In this document: positions 6,464-13,299 of the stretch, piece after piece
Layout: every line of letters begins with the position of its first letter
Position numbering within the stretch: the stretch's first letter is position 1
Assembly (NCBI GenBank): GCA_903937325.1
Contig: CAIZYV010000045.1
Span: forward strand, 1 to 22,759
Origin: Candidatus Falkowiibacteriota bacterium
GTDB lineage: Bacteria > Patescibacteriota > Patescibacteriia > Patescibacteriales > UBA12465
DNA: 22,759 nucleotides
Reading direction: 5' to 3'
Position numbers and translations under genes: made by a program
Notes under the pieces: generated by a model
What the model saw: the letters and a program-made list of their open reading frames with translations, nothing else
The model's database searches: none
What the model was told of the DNA's origin: nothing

Positions 6464-7894
6464 TTAAGGTCGTTTAAAAGATGATAAAATACTGTTTAAA
6501 TCAGCTTTTTTTAAAGCACCAAAAGACAAAAGACAAAAGAAATAAATCAGCGCGCCGCCACCAACCGCGATAAATATATTAAAATAAGGTTTACCTAAAA
6601 CAATAATTAAAGCCATCAGTGCTGCCGCTATAAAAGTTTTATAAAACATTTTTAAATTCTTGGCTGGCCGATAGGCGATTAAACCACGAATAGAAAATAG
6701 CCCCAAAATAAGCATTAAAGCATTGCTGGCGAGCACTGTAATACTGGCGCCGACAGCCTGCCAGCGAGGAATCAATAAAAGATTTAATAATACGCTAAAG
6801 AGAGTCACAATAACCATATTAACAGTATTGCGCCTCTGCCGATCACAAGCATTTAATAATGATCCGACTGGAAAATTTAAGAAGATGAAAAAAATGGCAA
6901 TAATAGCAATGCGTAAAGGCCAAATAGCTTCTGGACCAGCTTTAAATAGCGGTAAAACTTTATCAGCCAAAGCAAAAATACCAAAGATAATTGGTAAAGA
7001 GACAATTAAAAGATAATTCAAGGCTCTTTCAAAAGAAATCTGCAACTGTTCTCGATTATTCAACCAATAAGCGCTCATGGCCGGGTATAAGGAAGCGGTA
7101 AAGGCCATCGGTAAAAACTGCAAAGCAAAAATGAGCTTAAAAGCAATTTGATATAAACCAACTTGACCGAAGCCGGCAATAAAACCTAAAAGTAAGGAAT
7201 CAAGATAAGTAAATAAGCGTTGAAAAATATTATAAAGAGCGAAAGGCCAGCTGATGTTAAATATTTGCCGTATTCTTGATTCTTGCCAAATTGGCCTTAT
7301 TTTTAAAGATAGACGTTTTTTCACAATAAATCCGGAGTAAAGAAGATTAAAAGTGCTAGCCAAGACTAAGCTTCCTAGTAAAGCAGCGAGCGGCCAGCCG
7401 GAACGCATCACTAAAAAACCGGAAACAAGCACAATTATTTGAAAAACTATCGAAGCGATGCTTTCATATTTTAAATTATGGAAGCCGCGGGCTACCGAAA
7501 AAAAAGTATTGGTAAAAGAATCTAGGATCATGGAAATAGCGGATACGGCAATTAAAAGCAACAGAGCCCGATCATAAGCAAAAAAAGCAATACCTAAAGC
7601 TAGACAGACAGTAACAACCGCCAAAACAAGCTTCATCGCCAAAACACTTTGTAGCCATTCAGAGGCTCGATTCTGATCTTTTGCCACTTCCCTGGTTAAA
7701 GCGTTAGAAAAACCAAGATCAATAAATATAGCAAAGATGGTTGTGAAAGAAATCGCCGTGTAATACTGGCCCAGAGATTCTAAACCTAAAAAACGGGCCA
7801 AGAGAACAAAATAAGAAAAAGAGATGATTTTTTGGACAATCAAAGCGAGAGTTAGATAAGAAGTATTTTTGGCAATATTAGCTACTTTGTTCAT
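6464..7894 (-). CDS. Wzx-like polysaccharide flippase (MOP superfamily)
   Basis: The 476-residue protein has about twelve to fourteen hydrophobic spans with scattered basic residues in cytoplasmic loops, and begins with the NTSYLTLALIVQKIISFSYF segment typical of oligosaccharide flippases. Proteins of this family turn undecaprenyl-diphosphate-linked oligosaccharides across the membrane. It is the first gene of a compact five-gene operon (flippase, GT4, GT2, DUF192, ligase/polymerase) with gaps of 3, 5, -14 and 4 nt. The operon has no initiating glycosyl-phosphate transferase, so the lipid-linked first sugar must come from elsewhere. The ATG at 7894 has no strong ribosome binding site. Confidence 0.85.
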   Translation of the reverse strand: MNKVANIAKNTSYLTLALIVQKIISFSYFVLLARFLGLESLGQYYTAISFTTIFAIFIDLGFSNALTREVAKDQNRASEWLQSVLAMKLVLAVVTVCLALGIAFFAYDRALLLLIAVSAISMILDSFTNTFFSVARGFHNLKYESIASIVFQIIVLVSGFLVMRSGWPLAALLGSLVLASTFNLLYSGFIVKKRLSLKIRPIWQESRIRQIFNISWPFALYNIFQRLFTYLDSLLLGFIAGFGQVGLYQIAFKLIFALQFLPMAFTASLYPAMSAYWLNNREQLQISFERALNYLLIVSLPIIFGIFALADKVLPLFKAGPEAIWPLRIAIIAIFFIFLNFPVGSLLNACDRQRRNTVNMVIVTLFSVLLNLLLIPRWQAVGASITVLASNALMLILGLFSIRGLIAYRPAKNLKMFYKTFIAAALMALIIVLGKPYFNIFIAVGGGALIYFFCLLSFGALKKADLNSILSSFKRP

Positions 7895-7927
7895 AATAAA
7901 AAGAAAAAATAAAACCAGTCTTTCCCC

Positions 7928-7956
7928 AGTATACCAGGTATTGATTAATTTTTAAA
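7928..7956 (-). promoter_or_regulatory. Predicted promoter of the polysaccharide operon
   Basis: On the minus strand, TTTAAA (7956-7951), a 17-nt spacer and TATACT (7933-7928), preceded by TGG as an extended -10, lie 34 nt before the flippase ATG. It overlaps the divergent rpmE promoter by 16 bp. Confidence 0.5.
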
Positions 7957-7969
7957 GTTATGATATTAT
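7941..7969 (+). promoter_or_regulatory. Predicted promoter of rpmE-prfA-prmC
   Basis: TTGATT (7941-7946), a 17-nt spacer and TATTAT (7964-7969) with a TGA extended -10 form a good sigma70 promoter. The start near 7976 would leave a leader of about 92 nt before the rpmE ATG, unusually long for this compact genome and filled with hairpins. Confidence 0.6.
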
Positions 7970-8000
7970 CGTAATACCAAAGAAAAAAATCAATTTTCTT

Positions 8001-8054
8001 TTTTTGTGCCTTTACCACAAAAATGGAAACAATTTCGAGGCTATTTTTTGCCTC
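8001..8054 (+). promoter_or_regulatory. Structured 5' leader of rpmE
   Basis: Two consecutive hairpins precede the rpmE start codon at 8068. The first is a perfect 8-bp stem, tttttgtg (8001-8008) with cacaaaaa (8016-8023), around the loop cctttac. The second is gaggc (8037-8041) with gcctc (8050-8054) around a T-rich loop, ending 13 nt before the ATG. A weaker A/T-only pairing lies just upstream (about 7979-8000). L31 genes in other bacterial groups have autoregulatory leaders; whether this is one is inference. Confidence 0.45.
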
Positions 8055-8067
8055 TACACAAATTTAT

Positions 8068-8403
8068 ATGAAAAAAGACATCCATCCTAAATATCATACA
8101 GAATGTTTAGTCAACTGCGTTTGTGGTAATAGTTTTACGACTGGTTCAACTGTTCCGGAAATTAAAGTCGAACTTTGTTCTGCTTGTCATCCTTTTTATA
8201 CTGGAAAACAGAAATTAGTCGATACTGCCCGCCGAGTAGAAAAATTTGGTATCAAGGTAGCCGCTAAAGATAAGGCCGCTTCCGGCATTAAAGGCAAGAA
8301 AGTTAAAAAAGCGGAGCGTGCTGAAGCTAAAGCCAACAAAGAAGTGACTGTAAAAACTAAAGATATTAAGAAAATAGCGCAAGTCACTCTGAATAAAAAA
8401 TAA
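8068..8403 (+). CDS. rpmE: 50S ribosomal protein L31 with basic C-terminal extension
   Basis: L31 bridges the ribosomal subunits. The 111-residue product starts MKKDIHPKYH, the canonical L31 N-terminus; an in-frame ATG at 8023 would add 15 residues that do not fit the family and lie across a leader hairpin, so I chose 8068. C17, C19, C37 and C40 form the zinc-binding set of the C+ type, and HPFYTGKQK closes the conserved domain (about residue 49). From about residue 65 the protein continues with a Lys/Ala-rich tail, making it clearly longer than the usual 65-75 residues. No Shine-Dalgarno sequence is visible. It heads the rpmE-prfA-prmC cluster, a gene order shared with many bacteria. Confidence 0.93.
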   Translation: MKKDIHPKYHTECLVNCVCGNSFTTGSTVPEIKVELCSACHPFYTGKQKLVDTARRVEKFGIKVAAKDKAASGIKGKKVKKAERAEAKANKEVTVKTKDIKKIAQVTLNKK

Positions 8404-8414
8404 AAAAGACTTTT

Positions 8415-8485
8415 AAAAATAATTAGCCTTAATTATTAAGCTTTCTTTAAAGCAAAAATAATTAAAACGGGCTAATTATTTTTTT
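8415..8485 (+). promoter_or_regulatory. Alternative hairpins between rpmE and prfA (terminator or attenuator)
   Basis: A perfect 14-bp long-range pairing joins aaaaataattagcc (8415-8428) to ggctaattattttt (8470-8483). The same sequences can instead form three local hairpins: aataatta/taattatt (8418-8425/8430-8437), gcttt/aaagc (8440-8444/8449-8453) and aaaaataatta/taattattttt (8454-8464/8473-8483), the last running into a T-run. The two arrangements exclude each other, as in an attenuator. A simple branched terminator of rpmE is the plainer reading. prfA begins 15 nt later. Confidence 0.5.
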
Positions 8486-8500
8486 AAGAGCCACCTATAC

Positions 8501-9538
8501 ATGTACGAGGAAATTAAAAGTCGCTTTGCCGAAATTGAAAAGAAACTTTTTGATCCTGAGCTTTCTAAAAATCCTCAGGAAATGATTAAAGTTTCCCAAG
8601 CGCATGCCGCGATGAAATCTCTGATACAGCTTATAGCTGAGGAGGAACGCTTAGATAGCGAAATTACCGCTAACCAGGCTGTATTAACTCAAGAGACGGA
8701 AGCTGATTTTAAAGCCTTAGCTGAAGAAGAGCTGGCTGACTTTATTATTAAACGGGACAAGATACGAGAAGAAATTGAAGAGGAGCGTCATCCACAGGGG
8801 CCCAATGATCACAAACCGGCCATTATTGAAATAAGAGCCGGTACTGGCGGCGATGAGGCCGCATTATTTGCCGGCGATCTTTTTCGCATGTATGTCCGCT
8901 ATTGTGAACGTCGTGGCTGGAAAACAGAAATGATTGACTCTAGCAGTATCGGCATCGGTGGTTTTAAGGAAATTATTTTTACCGTTAAAGGTCAGGGTGC
9001 TTTTGGTGCTTTAAAATATGAAGCAGGCACACATCGTGTGCAACGCGTTCCTGATACCGAAAAACAAGGACGCATTCATACTTCCACAGCGACTGTCGTT
9101 GTTTTACCGGAAGCAGAAGAAGTTGATATTGAAATTAAGCCAGGAGATATTCGCATTGATACCTTCTGTTCTAGCGGTCCAGGCGGCCAAAGTGTTAATA
9201 CTACCTATTCCGCTATCCGCATCCTTCATTTACCAACTGGTTTAATAGTTAGTTGCCAAGACCAAAAATCACAGCATCAAAATAAAGAAAAGGCTTTACA
9301 AGTCTTGCGTTCCCGTCTTTTAGCACGGCAAGAAGAAGAACGGATGGCCTCGGATTCCAGCGCTCGTAAGGATCAAGTTGGCGCTGGTGATCGAAGTGAT
9401 AAAATAAAAACCTATAATTTCCCACAAGATCGACTGACAGATCATCGCGTTGGCCAATCGTGGCACAACCTTAATTCACTTATGGACGGCGATTTGGAAG
9501 AAATAATTAAGACCGTCAAAAAAGCGATGCGCGCTTAA
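8501..9538 (+). CDS. prfA: Peptide chain release factor 1
   Basis: RF1 recognises UAA and UAG stop codons in the ribosomal A site and triggers peptide release. The 345-residue product shows the codon-reading PxT motif as P184-D185-T186 within HRVQRVPDTE, which distinguishes it from RF2 (SPF), and the catalytic GPGGQ with G228-G229-Q230. The N-terminal helical domain (about 1-95) is somewhat short, consistent with a total slightly under the usual 355-360 residues. The sequence after GGQ (SVNTTYSAIRILHLPTG) is conserved. prmC follows 4 nt later, so the methyltransferase that modifies Q230 is made with its substrate. The start has at best a weak AAGAG upstream. Confidence 0.95.
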   Translation: MYEEIKSRFAEIEKKLFDPELSKNPQEMIKVSQAHAAMKSLIQLIAEEERLDSEITANQAVLTQETEADFKALAEEELADFIIKRDKIREEIEEERHPQGPNDHKPAIIEIRAGTGGDEAALFAGDLFRMYVRYCERRGWKTEMIDSSSIGIGGFKEIIFTVKGQGAFGALKYEAGTHRVQRVPDTEKQGRIHTSTATVVVLPEAEEVDIEIKPGDIRIDTFCSSGPGGQSVNTTYSAIRILHLPTGLIVSCQDQKSQHQNKEKALQVLRSRLLARQEEERMASDSSARKDQVGAGDRSDKIKTYNFPQDRLTDHRVGQSWHNLNSLMDGDLEEIIKTVKKAMRA

Positions 9539-9542
9539 GATT

Positions 9543-10409
9543 ATGATTAGTATTAATCAAGCCAGACAGTTATCGCCTTCACTTGGCCGGGAGATTCTCA
9601 GTCTCCTGGTTTTTGTTTGCCAGCGTGATTTAAGTTGGCTAATGACCCATCCCGAGTATTATCTATCCGCAAAACAAGAAAGACTTTTCCGCACTAAATA
9701 TAAAAAACTAGAGCAAGGCTTCCCTCTTGCCTATTTGTGTAATAATCAAAATTTTTATAATTATCGCTTCGCCGTCTCCCCAGCTGTTTTAATTCCGCGC
9801 CCAGAAAGTGAGATTATTGTCGAAGAAGGCTTAAAATATGCCAAGCAACATAAAGATAAAAAAATAAGTTTTCTAGATGTTGGTACTGGCTCTGGAGCGC
9901 TTATTATTTCTTTAGCCAGCGAATTAAGAAAAGAAAATAAAAATCTCTATAGAAAAAGTAATTTTTTAGCTGGCGATATTTCCGCCCCGTCTTTAAAAGT
10001 AGCTACCGTCAATAGCCGTCGCTATCGCTTAACAAAAAAGATTATTTTCCGACGCGGCGACCTTCTCCAGCCTTTTGCGACTGATTTACGTTTGATGCCA
10101 GAGATGCTTTTTATCAGTGCTAATTTGCCTTATCTCACGCCAAGTGAGGCTTGGAACGAAAAAAGTATCTCTTATGAGCCTAAGTTAGCTTTAATAGGCG
10201 GTAAAGATGGTTTAAGTTTATATCGTCAATTGCTTAAATCTTTAAAAAAAATCTTAAGCAAAGACCAAAAATTTACATTAATCATGGAAATAAATCCCAA
10301 ACAAAGTGTAGTTTTAAGTGCCTTTATCATGAGGATTTTCTCATCTATTAATATTAAAAAAGTGCCCGACTTGAATGGTCGCACACGTTTTTTGAAAATA
10401 AGCCGTTAA
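9543..10409 (+). CDS. prmC: Release factor glutamine methyltransferase
   Basis: PrmC methylates the GGQ glutamine of release factors using S-adenosylmethionine. The 288-residue product has an N-terminal helical release-factor-binding domain (about 1-85), the PRPESE turn, the SAM-binding DVGTGSG (D112-G118), and an NLPY motif (N194-Y197) followed by LTPSEAW. Classical PrmC and HemK proteins have NPPY here, where the first Asn and the Tyr contact the substrate glutamine; in this protein the second position is Leu. The C-terminal DLNGRTRFLKI segment is typical. It is co-transcribed with prfA and ends 3 nt from the convergent DUF3048 gene. Confidence 0.9.
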   Translation: MISINQARQLSPSLGREILSLLVFVCQRDLSWLMTHPEYYLSAKQERLFRTKYKKLEQGFPLAYLCNNQNFYNYRFAVSPAVLIPRPESEIIVEEGLKYAKQHKDKKISFLDVGTGSGALIISLASELRKENKNLYRKSNFLAGDISAPSLKVATVNSRRYRLTKKIIFRRGDLLQPFATDLRLMPEMLFISANLPYLTPSEAWNEKSISYEPKLALIGGKDGLSLYRQLLKSLKKILSKDQKFTLIMEINPKQSVVLSAFIMRIFSSINIKKVPDLNGRTRFLKISR

Positions 10410-10412
10410 ATT

Positions 10413-11492
10413 CTAATCTATCCTCGTATTATTGTCCGCAACTTCAATCCAGGTAATACCTGGATTTAATTTTATTTCCTCTTCATTATTATAATAATAA
10501 CGAGTACGTTTATCTGTTTTTTTCTGCCAATAACCATCTTGGCAAAAACCATCGAGACAAATTTTTGCCTGCCCCCGACCATCAGTATCTATAGCCAATC
10601 GACCAGCTTTATCCAGAACTCGACTTTTTACTTGCTGAATAATAATATTTTTAGCAGTAATAGGCTGTTCTTCATCAGTACCGGCGAGACCGTTAAAAAA
10701 ACGACTGTATTCGTTAGCGACAGAATCATAACGCCAGAGTGCTCGAAAATTAGAGCTAAAATAAATATTGATATCCGGAGAAGAAGATGCTTGCTCGCCA
10801 CTTTCTTTAAATAGCCAAGCATCAGCTTCCGCTCGATTTAAACCTTTTTCTTTCAGATACAAACGCCAGGTATCAGCGCTAGTAAAAACATTATGGGGAG
10901 CGGGGCGAGAAGAGCTTTTATCTCGCCAGAAATAAGAAGCTTGATAGAATTCATTAAGATCATATAGAGAGGCACTCTTTAACTGATTTAAAGCCTCCTG
11001 ACTACCGCCACAATGAATGAAAAGAGCCTTAAGTTCTTCTGCCCAGGTAACAAAATAAGGACGGGCGCTGCGTATCGGGCCAATAGCGCTTATATCAGCG
11101 TCAGCCGGGTAAATCGCTAAATAGCGAGTCATACCACCTTCTACCGGTGCTTCATAGACCAAAGAAGCCCGGCTTAAGCCTGATTGCGGCCTAGCCAAAA
11201 CATCATTATCTAAAACTAGGGCAACCGGGAAAGCTTCGGCACTTTCCATCGGCACCATCACTCCATCCAAATAACGTTGGCGGCAATTAAGACAAGAGGA
11301 AGTCGCCGAAATATTTTCTAAATCATTATTTATTATCGTTTGATCTTTAGAAATTGGCTGAGCAAAATAAGACCAATCAGGCACAAAAATAAAATAATAA
11401 AGACCTAGAGCAGAAAAAGACAAAACAAAAAGGGAGGCAATTATAAGTGCCCTTCCCTTTTTTGAAAAATATCTTTTATTTTTATCCTCCAT
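10413..11492 (-). CDS. DUF3048 domain membrane-anchored protein
   Basis: The 359-residue product has one N-terminal membrane span (about 14-37) without a lipobox cysteine, and an extracytoplasmic DUF3048 region like that of Bacillus YerB. Recognisable segments are FPVALVLDNDVLARPQSGLS, VYEAPVEGGMTRYLAIY, IGPIRSARPYFV and HCGGSQEALN, then the PAPHNVFTS stretch; the C-terminal DUF3048_C part follows. The function is unknown. CNCRQRY-like cysteines (SSCLNCRQRY) lie just after the anchor. The gene is the last of the 306-aa protein-rodA-rplY group and starts 19 nt after rplY. It ends in TAG. Its final codons contain a hairpin that can terminate the convergent prfA-prmC transcript. Confidence 0.87.
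   Translation of the reverse strand: MEDKNKRYFSKKGRALIIASLFVLSFSALGLYYFIFVPDWSYFAQPISKDQTIINNDLENISATSSCLNCRQRYLDGVMVPMESAEAFPVALVLDNDVLARPQSGLSRASLVYEAPVEGGMTRYLAIYPADADISAIGPIRSARPYFVTWAEELKALFIHCGGSQEALNQLKSASLYDLNEFYQASYFWRDKSSSRPAPHNVFTSADTWRLYLKEKGLNRAEADAWLFKESGEQASSSPDINIYFSSNFRALWRYDSVANEYSRFFNGLAGTDEEQPITAKNIIIQQVKSRVLDKAGRLAIDTDGRGQAKICLDGFCQDGYWQKKTDKRTRYYYNNEEEIKLNPGITWIEVADNNTRID
10446..10466 (+). terminator. Terminator of prfA-prmC inside the convergent gene
   Basis: A perfect 9-bp inverted repeat (aatccaggt at 10446-10454, acctggatt at 10458-10466) with an AAT loop is followed on the plus strand by TAATTTTATTTCC. It lies 37 nt past the prmC stop, within the last codons of the DUF3048 gene, and no other terminator fits in the 3-nt gap between the two stops. 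Confidence 0.55.
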
Positions 11493-11511
11493 AGATCTAA
11501 ACGTCTGTTCT

Positions 11512-12141
11512 TTACTTTTTCTCTGGCGCTGCCTTTACTTCCGTTTCGGCACCGGCAACCGGAGCGGTAACGGCGGCAACAACGGGTGTCTCAACCTCTA
11601 CTTTCTTCGGTTCTTCAACACCGCAGACAACCTCATTGCCTTCATGATGCATTAATTCCATACCCTTAGGTAAAGCAATATCTTCCAAACGAATCATGTC
11701 GCCATATTCATTTAAGACAGAAATGTCTACATCAATGTGGTCGACTAAATCAACGGGCAAACATTCAACCGGAATTTCATGGATATTAACCAAAAAGACA
11801 CCGCTTAATTCTTTAACTGCTTTAGATGCACCAATAAATTCGAAGGGGATTTCCGCCTTAACCTTTTCTTTCATATTAACCTTATAAAAATCAATATGGC
11901 TGAAAGTGCTCTTTAATGTATCTTTTTGTACAGCTTTAACTAATACCGGGAATTCAACACCTTCTAAACTAAGAGAAATTAGGTTAGATTCTCCTGCTTC
12001 GGCAAAAACTTTACTAAAAATGTTATAATTTATTTTCAGACTTTTGGTTTCAATGCCATTGCCATACAATACTCCAGACAAGTATTCTTTGGCTAATTTT
12101 TCCCTTTTTTCTCTAATTTCAGCTAATAATTTTAATTCCAT
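11512..12141 (-). CDS. rplY: 50S ribosomal protein L25, general stress protein (CTC/TL5) type
   Basis: L25 binds 5S rRNA. The 209-residue product is of the long two-domain form: an N-terminal beta-barrel 5S-binding domain (about 1-90; GVLYGNG, FSHIDFYKV) and a C-terminal TL5-like domain (about 95-180; AEIPFEFIG, EIPVECLPVDLVDHIDVDIS, ALPKG). The last 30 residues are a low-complexity tail of Val, Ala, Pro, Glu and Lys, common in this subfamily. It lies 49 nt after rodA and 19 nt before the DUF3048 gene on the same strand. No strong ribosome binding site or separate promoter is evident, so readthrough from rodA is likely. Confidence 0.93.
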   Translation of the reverse strand: MELKLLAEIREKREKLAKEYLSGVLYGNGIETKSLKINYNIFSKVFAEAGESNLISLSLEGVEFPVLVKAVQKDTLKSTFSHIDFYKVNMKEKVKAEIPFEFIGASKAVKELSGVFLVNIHEIPVECLPVDLVDHIDVDISVLNEYGDMIRLEDIALPKGMELMHHEGNEVVCGVEEPKKVEVETPVVAAVTAPVAGAETEVKAAPEKK

Positions 12142-12190
12142 AGATGCTGATTACGCGCTTTAAGCTCGAATACTGACCAGCCGGCGGCGC

Positions 12191-13297
12191 TTAATAATTA
12201 ATTTTTGATTTGATAATGATATTTTCAATAATACCAGTTAAAATGAAAAGTGAGAAGATTGAGCTACCGCCATAACTAATAAACGGTAGAGATAGACCGA
12301 CAACAGGCATTATGCCGATATTCATACCAATATTAATAAACATTTGAATAAAAATCAAGCCCGCCGCCCCCAAAACAAAATAAATACTAAAATCATTGGG
12401 CAAACGCTTGACCGCCGCTAAGCAGCGGCTAAAGAATAAAACAAAGAAAAAAATCACTAGACTGACCCCTAAAAATCCTAATTCTTCCGCAATAACAGCA
12501 AAAATAAAATCATTCTGTGCCTCCGGTAAAAATTTTAATTGCGATTGCGAGCCAAAGCCAACACCCTTGCCATTCCAGGATCCAGAACCAACAGCAATGA
12601 TTGCCTGAGAAATATTATAACCCTCCGCTAAAGCATTTTCTCCCGGATTTAAAAAAGTCATAACTCTTTGTCGCTGATAATCTTTAAAAAAGAAAGACCA
12701 TGATAAAGTAAAGATAATTAAAACGGAAACCAAAACACCGAGAAGATATTTTTTAGGAAAATCGGCAAAGATAACCATTAAAAGCCAAATAGCGCCAAGC
12801 ATTAAAGAAGAACCAAAGTCTGGTTGTAGGAGAACTAAAAACATTAAAAAACCGGCACTAATAGCGGAAACAAAAAAATGACGCAGGGTCTTTACCTTTG
12901 TAGCTAAATCAGCAAAATATCCGGCCAAAAAAATTAGCAAGATTATTTTAATTATTTCCACCGGCTGGATACCCATACCGCCGATATAAAACCAGCCACG
13001 AGTACCACGAATATCTGATCCAAACATCAAAACAGCTCCTAAAATAAAAACGCCAAAAACATAAAGATAACGACGTAAACTTTTTAAAAAACGATAATCT
13101 ATCAAAGAAAAAGTAAAAAGCAATAACAAGCCAACAACGATAAAGATAATCTGCTTATAAAAGTTTAAAAGATCCAGACTTCCCTGGCCTAAAGCAACGC
13201 TATATATTTCCATTAAGCCGAAAGAAGATAATAAAACGACAGCTGCCAAGAGTAGCCAGTCGAATTCTTTTAAATATAACCTAATTCTTGTCCACAT
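12191..13297 (-). CDS. rodA: Peptidoglycan glycosyltransferase RodA (SEDS family)
   Basis: SEDS proteins polymerise lipid II into glycan strands during wall elongation, together with a class B penicillin-binding protein. The 368-residue product has about ten membrane spans. Family motifs are GTRGWFYIGGMGIQPVEIIK, LLQPDFGSSLM, the large extracellular loop with GKGVGFGSQSQLKFLPEAQN and DFIFAVIAEELGF, and the C-terminal GLSLPFISYGGSS. The length and the LPEAQNDFIFA form favour RodA over FtsW, although a compact genome may use one protein for both. No PBP2 gene lies nearby in the window. The gene starts 2 nt after the 306-aa membrane protein, so the two are probably translated together. Confidence 0.9.
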   Translation of the reverse strand: MWTRIRLYLKEFDWLLLAAVVLLSSFGLMEIYSVALGQGSLDLLNFYKQIIFIVVGLLLLFTFSLIDYRFLKSLRRYLYVFGVFILGAVLMFGSDIRGTRGWFYIGGMGIQPVEIIKIILLIFLAGYFADLATKVKTLRHFFVSAISAGFLMFLVLLQPDFGSSLMLGAIWLLMVIFADFPKKYLLGVLVSVLIIFTLSWSFFFKDYQRQRVMTFLNPGENALAEGYNISQAIIAVGSGSWNGKGVGFGSQSQLKFLPEAQNDFIFAVIAEELGFLGVSLVIFFFVLFFSRCLAAVKRLPNDFSIYFVLGAAGLIFIQMFINIGMNIGIMPVVGLSLPFISYGGSSIFSLFILTGIIENIIIKSKINY

Positions 13298-13299
13298 AT

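Noticed and set aside
8023..8067. Upstream start for rpmE adding 15 residues
   Set aside because: The extra residues do not fit L31, whose canonical N-terminus begins at the ATG at 8068, and the region forms leader hairpins.
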